From contig NZ_AMZQ01000009.1 in NCBI RefSeq assembly GCF_000313615.1, positions 62,001-126,000 on the forward strand: 64,000 nucleotides of DNA, read 5' to 3'. Both the position numbers and the translations under genes were made by a program. Under the pieces are notes generated by a model. It had not been told where the DNA came from, did not search any database, and worked only from the letters and a program-made list of their open reading frames with translations. Origin of the DNA: Campylobacter showae CSUNSWCD (lineage in GTDB: Bacteria; Campylobacterota; Campylobacteria; Campylobacterales; Campylobacteraceae). Positions 37,107-45,090 of this stretch are shown here, one piece after another; positions within the stretch are counted from its first letter, which is position 1, and the number at the start of each line of letters is the position of its first letter.

Positions 37107-39227
37107 ATGATATACGTCGAAACTGCCGCGGCTGCTGAGATTTTTTGCGTCTCTTTGAGCGCTCTCAAAGAAGCTACCAGGCGTAATTCCGCTAAATACC
37201 CATTCATCCGCATAGAGGGCGCGGGCGCGAGAAGCCGCGGAGGCGTGAAGCTACTGTTTGCGGTGGAGATCGCCGGTGTCGATGCGGCGATAAATATCGG
37301 AAAAATAGATAAAGATATAGACGTATACTTGCCAGATAACGCACAAGAGTGCGGATATAGAGCCGTAAAATTTAGCGAATTTTCACGGGCGGATGAGGCC
37401 TTTAGGGTAAATTTGGGAAATAACGCATCCGTCCGTCCGTTAAAGTTCGTTAAAGGAGAAGAGTATGGAAGCGGGCGAGATAATAATGCTGCTATCGCTA
37501 ACGATCTTGTTAGTAGGCGCGATAGGAGCCGTGGGGCTAGTGGTGCTCGGGATACTGGCGCAAGTCAAGGAAATGAGGAAGTAAACGCCGTTTATACGGT
37601 CTCTAACCTAGAGGAGTTAAAAAGTGGAAGTATTGGTTTGGATCATAGCGGCGACCTTGCTGCTGGGCGGAAAAATAAAAATCTCGACGCCGTCGCTAAT
37701 CGTGATCTGCGCCACCATAGTTCTAGTGAAGATAATAGAGCGGCTCTAGCTCGCAAAGCCCTAGATAAGTCAGAAGTCCTAGGCTACGCCAAGCTATACG
37801 GCGTAAAGGCCGCGGCGCAGGCTTTCGGGGCAAAAGAAAAGAGCATATACCGCTGGCAAAAAGAGTTTGCCCAAAAAGGCGGCGAGGCCTTGGAAGATAA
37901 AAGAGGCGGGACGTCGAAAGCTAACGTAAAAATGATAAAGGACGCGATACTGTCCATCGGAACGGCGCAAAAGACTAGCTGGTGGATGGAATACTGCCGC
38001 AGATACGCGCTATCTAAGGGGCTATATTTTGATATGTTCGCGCCTCTTAGCGCCGATATTAGCCGCTCGACCTTTTTGCGCCACGCTTCAAATATAGCCA
38101 GCAAGGACTACGAGGTCAGGACCTTTTTACGCGCGGGCAGGGACGGACTAAACACAAACATATCCATAAAACGCAACTACCTCAAGGTAAACGAGGAGTG
38201 GCAAGTAGACGCTACTCCGTATGATTTCATGTGCCTTGACGAAAATGGCGAGCCTGTGCGCTATACGGCCGTGGGCATCATAGACGTAGGCGGCGAAATG
38301 CGCGTATACGACCTGTGCGACAGTCCTAACGGATATGCCAACGTGCGGCTTTTGAAAAAAGCGCTTAAAGAGATGGGGCGACCAGGATACATAAAAGGCG
38401 ACCATGGAAAGGACTATGTGGGTAAGCACTTCCAAGGGGTGCTAAAGCGCCTTGGGGTGCAATACGCAAAAGCGCCTAAATTTACCGGCAAGGCAAAAGG
38501 AAAGATAGAAAGATGTCATAAGGAGATACAGGATTTCTTCGAGGGTTTACCGGGCTTTTTAGGCCATAACGTAGGCGATAGGGCGCTGAGGGAAAAGCAA
38601 GCCGAGGATAAGGCCGCGATGCTAAGCGGAGCTAAAACCAACATCAAAAACCTAATGACGCGCGATCAGATGCAAACGATGATGGATAGGTGGTGCGAGA
38701 GCTTCAAAGGAAGCGAAGAGATAGAGGAATTCAGCTTTGACGAAAGGGTTTTCGGAAGAAGCGAAGAAAAAATCTTGCAGGCCGAGGGATTTAGCATAAA
38801 CGGGCTTAAATTTACCGACCTTGAAGTGTTTAGGCACGCAAAAATAGGCGATAGGCTCGAAACCATCGAAAATATAGACGACGCCAGCGTCTATCACGTC
38901 TATAAAGACGGAGAGTATATCTGCGACGTGGTGAATCAAGACGTAGCCAAAATGTCCGCCGAAGAGGTCAAGGCGGCGCAAAAAGAATACGAAAAGCGCG
39001 TTATCCGCCCGACCAAAGCGTATATCCGCTCGCTACAAAACGAGAAGGACGGATACTATAAGGCCGATGCCGAAAGAAGACTCAAAGAGGCAAGAAAAGG
39101 CAAGGCCGAGGTTATTAAAAAGGATGAAGCCAAGGTGGTGAGCAAGATAGAGCAAGAGGCCTCCGTAGGAAACAACGTCATCTACCTACCCGATCCCGCG
39201 GACGCGATCAAGAGCTTAGAGGGATAA
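37107..39227 (+). CDS. MuA-type DDE transposase
   Basis: 706 residues. The N-terminal Mu-type DNA-binding domain (about 1-115) is followed by an odd hydrophilic linker (about 116-215), a helix-turn-helix (KAAAQAFGAKEKSIYRWQKEF, about 234-254), and the catalytic core with Asp368 (WQVDATPYDF), Asp432 (IKGDHGKDY) and Glu468 (GKIERCHKEI). The C-terminal part (about 560-706) would bind MuB and ClpX-type factors. The linker is overprinted by two small hydrophobic frames at 37465 and 37624. It catalyses strand transfer for integration and replicative transposition. Confidence 0.92.
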   Translation: MIYVETAAAAEIFCVSLSALKEATRRNSAKYPFIRIEGAGARSRGGVKLLFAVEIAGVDAAINIGKIDKDIDVYLPDNAQECGYRAVKFSEFSRADEAFRVNLGNNASVRPLKFVKGEEYGSGRDNNAAIANDLVSRRDRSRGASGARDTGASQGNEEVNAVYTVSNLEELKSGSIGLDHSGDLAAGRKNKNLDAVANRDLRHHSSSEDNRAALARKALDKSEVLGYAKLYGVKAAAQAFGAKEKSIYRWQKEFAQKGGEALEDKRGGTSKANVKMIKDAILSIGTAQKTSWWMEYCRRYALSKGLYFDMFAPLSADISRSTFLRHASNIASKDYEVRTFLRAGRDGLNTNISIKRNYLKVNEEWQVDATPYDFMCLDENGEPVRYTAVGIIDVGGEMRVYDLCDSPNGYANVRLLKKALKEMGRPGYIKGDHGKDYVGKHFQGVLKRLGVQYAKAPKFTGKAKGKIERCHKEIQDFFEGLPGFLGHNVGDRALREKQAEDKAAMLSGAKTNIKNLMTRDQMQTMMDRWCESFKGSEEIEEFSFDERVFGRSEEKILQAEGFSINGLKFTDLEVFRHAKIGDRLETIENIDDASVYHVYKDGEYICDVVNQDVAKMSAEEVKAAQKEYEKRVIRPTKAYIRSLQNEKDGYYKADAERRLKEARKGKAEVIKKDEAKVVSKIEQEASVGNNVIYLPDPADAIKSLEG
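37465..37584 (+). CDS. Nested small membrane protein 1, in +1 frame of the transposase gene
   Basis: ATG at 37465 follows AAAGGAGAAGAGT, an excellent binding site. The 39 residues contain one long hydrophobic helix (EIIMLLSLTILLVGAI and GLVVLGILAQV) ending with basic VKEMRK. The frame lies wholly within the transposase linker. Hydrophobicity, binding site and a second similar frame downstream argue for real translation, though chance cannot be excluded. Confidence 0.6.
   Translation: MEAGEIIMLLSLTILLVGAIGAVGLVVLGILAQVKEMRK
37624..37749 (+). CDS. Nested small membrane protein 2, in +1 frame of the transposase gene
   Basis: GTG at 37624 follows GAGGAGTTAAAAA. The 41 residues have two hydrophobic segments (VLVWIIAATLLLGG and SLIVICATIVLVKII) split by a basic loop (KIKISTP). 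It is 39 bases after the first nested frame and in the same frame. The pair is reminiscent of small holin-like or spanin-like pairs, but no homologue is recognised. Confidence 0.55.
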   Translation: MEVLVWIIAATLLLGGKIKISTPSLIVICATIVLVKIIERL

Positions 39228-39240
39228 AAAAATAAGATAT

Positions 39241-39331
39241 TTGCGAACACTTGTTTTAAAAGGTCGATATATAGGGCTTTTGTGGCGGTGCAAGTGTTCG
39301 CATATGTGTTATTTTTAAATGCGAACACTAA
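39241..39331. repeat. Tripartite GCGAACACTTG array, copy A
   Basis: Three 13-base sites: TTGCGAACACTTG (39241, forward), CAAGTGTTCGCAT (39291, reverse), ATGCGAACACTAA (39319, forward). Start-to-start spacings are 50 and 28 bases, identical to copy B at 46542. It lies between the transposase and MuB genes, ending eight bases before the MuB ribosome binding site. Sites 1 and 2 form a perfect 11-bp stem. Confidence 0.85.
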
Positions 39332-39348
39332 AAATTTAAGGAGTTTTT

Positions 39349-40227
39349 ATGGACTTAAAAACGCAGTTTGAAGAGTATCAAAGATCGGGCGGCAGCTTTA
39401 GAAAGCTCGCCGAGGTGCTGGGTATAAAAAATCATACCTACGTGACGCTTGCGATCAACGGATGGGGAGATTTTAAACTCTCAAGCGAGAGAAAGGCCGA
39501 GGTAGAGGAGAAGATAGCGGCGTTTTTTAATTCGAAGCAGCTCAAAATCAGTTCGAAATACGACGAAATTTGCGAGAAAGCCGACATCATCCCGTTTAAC
39601 AACACGATAACCGTGATAGCTAGCGTAATAAAGGCCGTGCGCCAAAAGGCCCTGATGAAAATCACGGCCAAAAGCGGCACGGGCAAGACTACGGCGCTAA
39701 GAGCCGTATGCGCTGCTATGCCTCAAAGCGTGATGATAACCGCATACGACGGCATAAGCAAAAAAGAGATACTAGAGGAGCTAGCGGAAAGTATAGGCGC
39801 CAAACCCACCTCAAGATCGCAACAACACCTAATGAAAGCCATAAAAGAGCAGCTAAGCAAAGGCGGCAAGGTGATCGTGATAGACGAGGCGAATTTCTTA
39901 AGCGAAAAGAGCTTGGAGCAGATCCGCCACATACAAGAGTGCGCTCTATGTCCTATCGTGCTAGCGGGCACCGAGGCGCTGGATCTGCAAATAGCCCGCT
40001 CTCACGAGCAAGTAGAAACTAGGATCAGAAAGCCCGCTCACGCGCTAAGTAATTTCGGCGAAAACGAAGTGATAATGCTTTTTGAAAAAAGCGGAGTAAT
40101 GATCTCAAACGAGGAAGCGGCTATGGTTTGGAAAAAGTGCAGAAACCTGCGCGAGGTCAAATATGCGCTAGATGACCTACTGGAGCTTTACGGCGGAGAT
40201 ACTAAAAAACTAAAGGACGTGCTATGA
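39349..40227 (+). CDS. MuB-type AAA+ target-selection ATPase
   Basis: 292 residues. An N-terminal helix-turn-helix (SFRKLAEVLGIKNHTYVTLA) precedes an AAA+ domain with Walker A AKSGTGKTTALRAV (about 102-115) and Walker B KVIVIDEANFLSEKS. MuB binds target DNA, activates the transposase and gives target immunity. AAGGAG precedes the ATG. The next gene overlaps its stop codon. Confidence 0.9.
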   Translation: MDLKTQFEEYQRSGGSFRKLAEVLGIKNHTYVTLAINGWGDFKLSSERKAEVEEKIAAFFNSKQLKISSKYDEICEKADIIPFNNTITVIASVIKAVRQKALMKITAKSGTGKTTALRAVCAAMPQSVMITAYDGISKKEILEELAESIGAKPTSRSQQHLMKAIKEQLSKGGKVIVIDEANFLSEKSLEQIRHIQECALCPIVLAGTEALDLQIARSHEQVETRIRKPAHALSNFGENEVIMLFEKSGVMISNEEAAMVWKKCRNLREVKYALDDLLELYGGDTKKLKDVL

Positions 40228-40469
40228 GAACGCAAACGACGCAAGCAAAAAGGCTGGAGGAGTTTATGAGTAGGATGAGGGAGAAGGGATTTGAAATGAG
40301 AATAAACGCTAAAGGCAACGTATGGGGCATCAGGCGCGGCAACGGCTACCAAGCCGCAAGAGACATGATAAGGGGCAAAAAGGCCTACTACTCGAGGGAT
40401 TATTTTAGGCAGGTCGGCGCGCTGATCATGGAAAAAACCAGCCTAAGAGTCGTCGATACGGCGGCGTAA
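40224..40469 (+). CDS. Small basic early phage protein
   Basis: 81 residues, basic, starting in an ATGA overlap with the MuB gene. No motif recognised apart from a charged N-terminal helix and YYSRDYFRQVG. The overlap and codon use indicate a real early gene of unknown function. Confidence 0.65.
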   Translation: MRTQTTQAKRLEEFMSRMREKGFEMRINAKGNVWGIRRGNGYQAARDMIRGKKAYYSRDYFRQVGALIMEKTSLRVVDTAA

Positions 40470-40533
40470 ATTTGGTTTTACAGAGCTCTATTTTTAGGGC
40501 TCGATAAAGTCAAATTTGAAGAAAGGAGAATGA

Positions 40534-40905
40534 ATGAAAGAGATTCAAAAGCGCGTCTATGTAGCTACGCCTTACGGCGCCCTAAAGTGCCAAGACGATA
40601 TGAGAGATTATCTCGCTCAAAACATCGCAAGGCAGGAGTGTATAAAGATAATGCACGCAGGATACGAGCCCGTAAGCGCGGTGCTAGAGCTATCGGGTAA
40701 GCTTGACGAAAACACTCAAAGAGAGCTAGCCCTAGAACTTGGGCTAAAGATGCTTGAAGAGTGCGATCATATATACGTCTGCGATCATCCGGACGTAAAA
40801 GACTCCAAGGGCATAGCAGCAGAGCTTGAGTACGCCAAAAAGCTAGGCTTAAGCCAGCTAAAGCTTAATAAAAACGGCTCGGCCGAGCTGGTGCTTTGGA
40901 TGTAA
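40534..40905 (+). CDS. DUF4406-like nucleoside 2-deoxyribosyltransferase-fold protein
   Basis: 123 residues starting RVYVATPYGA, followed by a helix with RQECIKIMHAGYEPVSAV and a second half with ECDHIYVCDHPDVKDSKGIAAELEYAKKLG split over about 77-107. This is the layout of DUF4406 and related deoxyribosyltransferase-fold proteins, often found in phages. Activity is unproven. AAGAAAGGAG precedes the start. Confidence 0.7.
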   Translation: MKEIQKRVYVATPYGALKCQDDMRDYLAQNIARQECIKIMHAGYEPVSAVLELSGKLDENTQRELALELGLKMLEECDHIYVCDHPDVKDSKGIAAELEYAKKLGLSQLKLNKNGSAELVLWM

Positions 40906-41015
40906 GGTGCTAATCGTAAGAAAAGCCAAGGCAAATTTGCCCGTTTGCACGATCTACGGATACGTTTGCAAGCTCAAATTTGCGATGAAATTTAGCATAT
41001 TTGAAAGGAGTAAAA

Positions 41016-41228
41016 ATGATGAAAGCCGTGTCGATGCTAGCGGGTATAAGCCTAGCGCTAAACGATACGAGTACATTAGGCGGAGCGCCGACGCTAACGC
41101 CGACCAAAACAAGAAGAAGCAAGGCGGCCTTTGCGAGGAGCCTCATAACAAACGGCTCAAAGCACAAAAGCCAAGAAATAAGAGCAAATAGAAGAAAAGC
41201 AAAAATAAGGAGCAAAAGATGGAAATAA
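41016..41228 (+). CDS. Small basic phage protein preceding Gam
   Basis: ATG at 41016 follows GAAAGGAG. About 70 residues: a short hydrophobic start (AVSMLAGISLAL) and a strongly basic C-terminus (RANRRKAKIRSKRWK). It overlaps the Gam start by ten bases. A competing frame starting GTG at 40907 is less likely because it reads through this ribosome binding site. Confidence 0.55.
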   Translation: MMKAVSMLAGISLALNDTSTLGGAPTLTPTKTRRSKAAFARSLITNGSKHKSQEIRANRRKAKIRSKRWK

Positions 41229-41707
41229 AAACATTTACAGACGTAGACAGCGCGCTAAAGCGCATTTGCGAGCTTGAGGTGGCGCTTGCCGATATAAACG
41301 GCGAGATAACCCTAAAATGCAACGAGATAAAAGACTCAAGAAAGGCGCAAGTAGAAAAGCTCGATAACGAGAAAAAATATATCGAGAGTCAAATAACGGC
41401 GTTTTGCGAGGAAAACAAGGCTGAATTTGCAGAAAAGCGCAGCAAAGAATTTACCTTTGGAAAGATAGGCTACAAGCTAAGCAAAAGCGTGTCCTTGCCG
41501 CGCATAAAAGAGAAAGTAGAAAAGCTCATAAAGGCTCTAAAAAGCTATAAGCTCGAGGAGTGCATCACGTACGAAGAGACCATAAACAAAGACGCTATCG
41601 TGGAACTAGGAGACGCCGAGCTCGTTAAACTAGGTCTTAAGCGCGTCGTAAAGGATAACTTCCGCATAGAAACCAAGATAGAGAATTTGCAAAGCGCAAA
41701 CGTCTAA
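41219..41707 (+). CDS. gam: Host-nuclease inhibitor Gam
   Basis: 162-residue coiled-coil protein of the Mu Gam family, which binds DNA ends and blocks host exonucleases. The long helical first half (KRICELEVALADINGEITLKC) and the terminal motif (VELGDAELVKLGLKR) are typical. AAGGAGC precedes the ATG. Confidence 0.87.
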   Translation: MEIKTFTDVDSALKRICELEVALADINGEITLKCNEIKDSRKAQVEKLDNEKKYIESQITAFCEENKAEFAEKRSKEFTFGKIGYKLSKSVSLPRIKEKVEKLIKALKSYKLEECITYEETINKDAIVELGDAELVKLGLKRVVKDNFRIETKIENLQSANV

Positions 41708-41711
41708 ATTT

Positions 41712-41763
41712 AAAGGGCTTTAAGCCCTTTAAAAAGCCTTTTAAACGATATTAAAGGCTTTTT
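41712..41763. terminator. Two consecutive hairpins after gam
   Basis: AAAGGGCTT/AAGCCCTTT (41712-41730) is directly followed by AAAAAGCCTTT/AAAGGCTTTTT (41731-41763, 11-bp stem with 11-base loop). The second has a T-run at its end. They probably limit transcription between gam and the accessory genes. Confidence 0.65.
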
Positions 41764-41789
41764 AAAAGGTTTAAATTTAAGGAAAAACA

Positions 41790-42173
41790 ATGGCTATTTT
41801 ATTATCAGTAAAGCCCAAATTTGCAGACATGATACTCGACGGCACAAAACGAGTAGAATATAGAAAGGCGTTAGCGTCCGTCGCTAACGATAGGATATTT
41901 TTGTATGCCACGGCACCGATAAAAAAGGTAGTCGGCGAGGTAAAAGTAAAAAGAGCCGATAGATGCGAAAACAAAGAAGCGGTGTGGGCTTGCTATTTGG
42001 ACTGCTCTGGAATTACCAAAGAAGAATTCGACGAATATTTTAAGGATAAAAAATATGCTTCTTGGTATTTTTTAGAAGAGCCGATCAGATACAAAAAACC
42101 TCAAAACATAAGATATTTCGGAGTAAAAACAGCTCCTAGAAATTTCGTATATCTAAAGGATACAAATGCCTGA
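41790..42173 (+). CDS. ASCH-domain protein
   Basis: 127 residues. The N-terminal segment ILLSVKPKFADMILDGTKRVEYRK is the ASCH-domain signature, a PUA-related fold that binds RNA or modified nucleotides. Some members hydrolyse N4-acetylcytidine. The role in the phage is unknown. Its end overlaps the next gene by eight bases. Confidence 0.8.
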   Translation: MAILLSVKPKFADMILDGTKRVEYRKALASVANDRIFLYATAPIKKVVGEVKVKRADRCENKEAVWACYLDCSGITKEEFDEYFKDKKYASWYFLEEPIRYKKPQNIRYFGVKTAPRNFVYLKDTNA

Positions 42174-42624
42174 ACTGGCTCCCGGTATCGCAAAATACCA
42201 GCTCGTCCAAAGGCTAGCCAAATACGGCATAGAGGGGATCATCGATGCTAAGCTTTTAAAATGGGCAAAGATAAACGGTATAAATTTGCATTTCGTATTT
42301 TCCCACCCCGCCGCAAAGCAAATTTTCGAGCTAAACAAAGAAAACATCAAGGCCAAGCTAAGAGAGTTTTGGGCTGATAATCTTGTCGCGATCAAGGAAG
42401 CGGGCATAATCTTTCGCGAGATAGACTGCGAGGCGATCTACCGCCTGCCGCGCGATACTAAAGCCATGCAAGAAGAAAAGAAGCCATACGAGGAGCTAAG
42501 TAACGGTAGCTTTGAGAACCGCGCTAAAGATCCATCCATAAGGCTAGGCTTTGAGCGTATAAGAAAGCGTATCATCGCCGATCTAGAAAGCGGGAAAAGT
42601 GTATACGCGGGAGACGCGATATGA
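42166..42624 (+). CDS. Phage protein of unknown function
   Basis: 152 residues, mixed helical, no recognised motif. Start and stop overlap the ASCH gene and the methyltransferase gene (ATGA-type), so it is certainly within the operon. The C-terminal third is rich in charged residues. Confidence 0.65.
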   Translation: MPELAPGIAKYQLVQRLAKYGIEGIIDAKLLKWAKINGINLHFVFSHPAAKQIFELNKENIKAKLREFWADNLVAIKEAGIIFREIDCEAIYRLPRDTKAMQEEKKPYEELSNGSFENRAKDPSIRLGFERIRKRIIADLESGKSVYAGDAI

Positions 42625-43754
42625 ACCTCGCCACTCTCTTTTCAGGTATCGGCGCGCCCGAGTTTGCCGCTCGCGAAGTATTTGATAATGTAAAAACGAT
42701 ATTTGCCTGCGAGATAGATAAATTCGCACGTCAAAGCTACCAGGCCAATCACGACGCCCCGATAGTTTTTTATGAGGATGTTTGCGATCTTGACGCTAGA
42801 GCTTACGCCGGGCAAATAGATATTTTGATCGGCGGCAGTCCTTGTCAAGACTTTTCAATCGCAGGGCAACGCGCAGGCGAGGACGGCGAAAGAGGCAACC
42901 TGATATGGCAATTTTACCGCGTGGTTAGTGAAGCGCGCCCTAGCGTTTTTGTCTATGAAAATGTCAAAGGGTTTTTGTCAATCAACGGCGGCAAAAGCTA
43001 TCAAAGATTTTTAGATGCTTTGCGCGGGCTAGGCTATCACTGCCACGCCGAAATTTTAAATACCAAAGACTACGGCATCCCACAAAATAGAGAACGGTTG
43101 TATATCGTGGGGTTTTTGAACGCAGACGAATATTACGCCTTTTCTTATGCGCCCGAGACGGGCTGCGGCAAATTATCGGACTATCTCGATCGAGATGTCA
43201 ATGAAAAATATTTTCTTAGCGACAAGGCCCTTGCGTATTTCCAGAGCAAACATCCAAAATTTAACGGCAAATTTGAGACTAGAAGCGGAAATGAAGGTAT
43301 CGCGACCACTATAACAACGAATCCAGGACACCGCAGGACGGACACTTTTATCAAGGTCGTCGGCGAGCTTGACGCAAAAGGAAACGAGAGCATAAGGCGC
43401 ATATATGATACCTGCGGAATAGCTCCGACGCTGACTACCGCAACGGGCGGCGGACATACGCCAAAGATATTGCAAAAGGCAAGAGGTTTTAATCAAGGAT
43501 ACGAGTTGGAGACATGCCCTACGATAAGCTCGAGCGGCTTTGAGCGAAACAATCTTTTAAAAGCCGAGCGCATACGAAAACTTACTCCGCGCGAGTGCCT
43601 ACGTTTACAAGGTTTCCCCGAAAACTTTAAGATCGTGACGAGCGATACGCAAACCTACAAACAAGCGGGCAACGCTATGAGCGTGAATGTTATAAAGATG
43701 GTATTTAGGCGGGTTCAAAAAGCCAAAGATAAACTATTTAAACTAGGGGCGTGA
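42621..43754 (+). CDS. DNA (cytosine-5) methyltransferase
   Basis: 377 residues with the C5 motifs in order: I LFSGIGAPEFAAREV, IV GGSPCQDFSIAGQRAG (catalytic Cys75), VI VYENVKG, VIII QNRERLYIVG, a target-recognition region (about 190-310), then IX-X ECLRLQGFP and QAGNAMSVNVI. No partner restriction enzyme is seen, so it is likely an orphan that protects phage DNA. Target sequence cannot be read. Confidence 0.93.
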   Translation: MNLATLFSGIGAPEFAAREVFDNVKTIFACEIDKFARQSYQANHDAPIVFYEDVCDLDARAYAGQIDILIGGSPCQDFSIAGQRAGEDGERGNLIWQFYRVVSEARPSVFVYENVKGFLSINGGKSYQRFLDALRGLGYHCHAEILNTKDYGIPQNRERLYIVGFLNADEYYAFSYAPETGCGKLSDYLDRDVNEKYFLSDKALAYFQSKHPKFNGKFETRSGNEGIATTITTNPGHRRTDTFIKVVGELDAKGNESIRRIYDTCGIAPTLTTATGGGHTPKILQKARGFNQGYELETCPTISSSGFERNNLLKAERIRKLTPRECLRLQGFPENFKIVTSDTQTYKQAGNAMSVNVIKMVFRRVQKAKDKLFKLGA

Positions 43755-43755
43755 G

Positions 43756-43995
43756 ATGAAATACCACAGATTCTACAAAACCGCGGCGCAAGCGCTTCGT
43801 AGCCTTGACGTCCACGTCGATGAAGCCGTGGAATACTACGGCGGCCGCGAAGTATTTAGATCTTTGGCACAATGCCGAAAAGCCGCGTGGCAGACCGAAG
43901 AAGCCGCTAGAGCCGATCTTTTGACCGAGTTGCTCAACGAAACCGACGAGCACAGATTTAGGCAAATTTTAGACGAGATAAGCGACGAGGAGTAA
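43756..43995 (+). CDS. Small phage protein of unknown function
   Basis: 79 residues, rich in Ala, Arg and Glu, mostly helical, with no recognised motif. It sits one base after the methyltransferase stop and two bases before the next gene, so it is part of the operon. Confidence 0.6.
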   Translation: MKYHRFYKTAAQALRSLDVHVDEAVEYYGGREVFRSLAQCRKAAWQTEEAARADLLTELLNETDEHRFRQILDEISDEE

Positions 43996-43997
43996 AA

Positions 43998-44393
43998 ATG
44001 AGAGAGATTGAATATAGGGTTTGGGACAAAATCGAAGGAGAGATGTATATCGTAGAAGAGATAAATTTTACTTTTAAAACGGCAACGGTCATAAAGAGAA
44101 AAAACGAAAGGGCGCTTAGGGTATATTTTCATACTCGCGAAGTTAAGCTTATGCAATACATCGGCTCAAAAGATAGAAACGACGTAAAAATTTACGAGGA
44201 CGACATCATCCGTCACCATAGCAACAAAGATAAAACCGACTACATAATCAAGTGGCACGACGCAAGCTTTGGTTTTATCGCAAGGCCAATAAAAGAAAAG
44301 CCTGGACGTCCGCACCTAAATCAAGCCACGATGCTTAGCTATGAAGTCGTCGGCAATATCTACAAAAACCCGGAACTTTTAAGAGGGGAGTAA
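43998..44393 (+). CDS. YopX-family phage protein
   Basis: 131 residues. REIEYRVWDK at the N-terminus and LMQYIGSKDRNDVKIYEDDIIR, then YEVVGNIYKNPELL at the end are typical of the YopX family common in phages. The function is not established. AGGAG precedes the start. Confidence 0.85.
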   Translation: MREIEYRVWDKIEGEMYIVEEINFTFKTATVIKRKNERALRVYFHTREVKLMQYIGSKDRNDVKIYEDDIIRHHSNKDKTDYIIKWHDASFGFIARPIKEKPGRPHLNQATMLSYEVVGNIYKNPELLRGE

Positions 44394-44395
44394 AA

Positions 44396-44908
44396 ATGAC
44401 CAAAAACCAAGACGTCTATAGAAAACAGCTACTTTATAGGATACACACTAACTCCTTATACAAGGAAATCAAGCGCAATCACGCGTGGCAAGACTGGCTA
44501 GAGCTGAGATTTGGCGTCGAAAGCTCAAAGGATCTTAGTATCGGCGAGCTAAATTTGGCGCTTGATATACTGCTTGGCAACGTGCCCGATAGGCTTGATT
44601 TTAAACCCGATACCTTGGGGCGAAATTTGGTCGCAAATGCGCGCATAGACGCAAACAAATCAAGCAAAAAACAAAGCGGCGAGGCGGATAAAAAGATAAG
44701 CCGCAAGCAGTTTAATCTCATCGCGGCCAAGGCAGCAGAGCTAAACATGGACGAGTTTTCTTTGATGAAATTTATCGCTAAGCAAACGCGCGTACTCGTG
44801 CCTAAAATAGATCTTTTGCCAAAGATAAGGCAAGGGGACGCCACAAAGATAATCACCGGGCTTGAAAAGATAATTAAATTTAAGAAAGATAAAGAGGTTA
44901 AGCGGTGA
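44396..44908 (+). CDS. GemA-like protein (Mu gp16, DUF1018)
   Basis: 170 residues. The start (YRKQLLYRIHTNSLYKEI), YRDWLELRFGVESSKDL-type core and a C-terminal ISRKQFNLIAAKAAELNM match the Mu gp16/GemA family of early regulators. The stop codon overlaps the GTG of the next gene. Confidence 0.8.
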   Translation: MTKNQDVYRKQLLYRIHTNSLYKEIKRNHAWQDWLELRFGVESSKDLSIGELNLALDILLGNVPDRLDFKPDTLGRNLVANARIDANKSSKKQSGEADKKISRKQFNLIAAKAAELNMDEFSLMKFIAKQTRVLVPKIDLLPKIRQGDATKIITGLEKIIKFKKDKEVKR

Positions 44909-45090
44909 TCTGCCCTAAATGCGCCTTTGAAAAAACAAAGGTGATCAGCACCATAAAAAGCACCGTAAACGAGAGGTGGCGAAAGTGCCCGCAGTGCGGA
45001 GCCACGTTCGTGACGGTGGAGATAGTAAAAATAGACGACGACTTAAAAAAATACGTAAAAGAAATTTTAAAGGAAGACGATGAGCGATAA
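44905..45090 (+). CDS. Zinc-ribbon protein (NrdR/Ogr-like)
   Basis: 61 residues with two Cys pairs, CPKC and CPQCG, giving a zinc ribbon, and a basic middle. The GTG start at 44905 overlaps the GemA stop (GTGA). Size and position in front of the late region suggest a transcription factor, but which promoter it acts on is unknown. Confidence 0.7.
   Translation: MICPKCAFEKTKVISTIKSTVNERWRKCPQCGATFVTVEIVKIDDDLKKYVKEILKEDDER

Noticed and set aside
39241-39303. Simple intrinsic terminator made by sites 1 and 2
   Set aside because: The loop would be about 39 bases, and the strict three-site geometry is not explained by termination alone; kept only as an alternative.
40907-41191. 94-codon frame starting GTG at 40907
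   Set aside because: It reads straight through the strong ribosome binding site of the gene at 41016 and looks out of frame before it.
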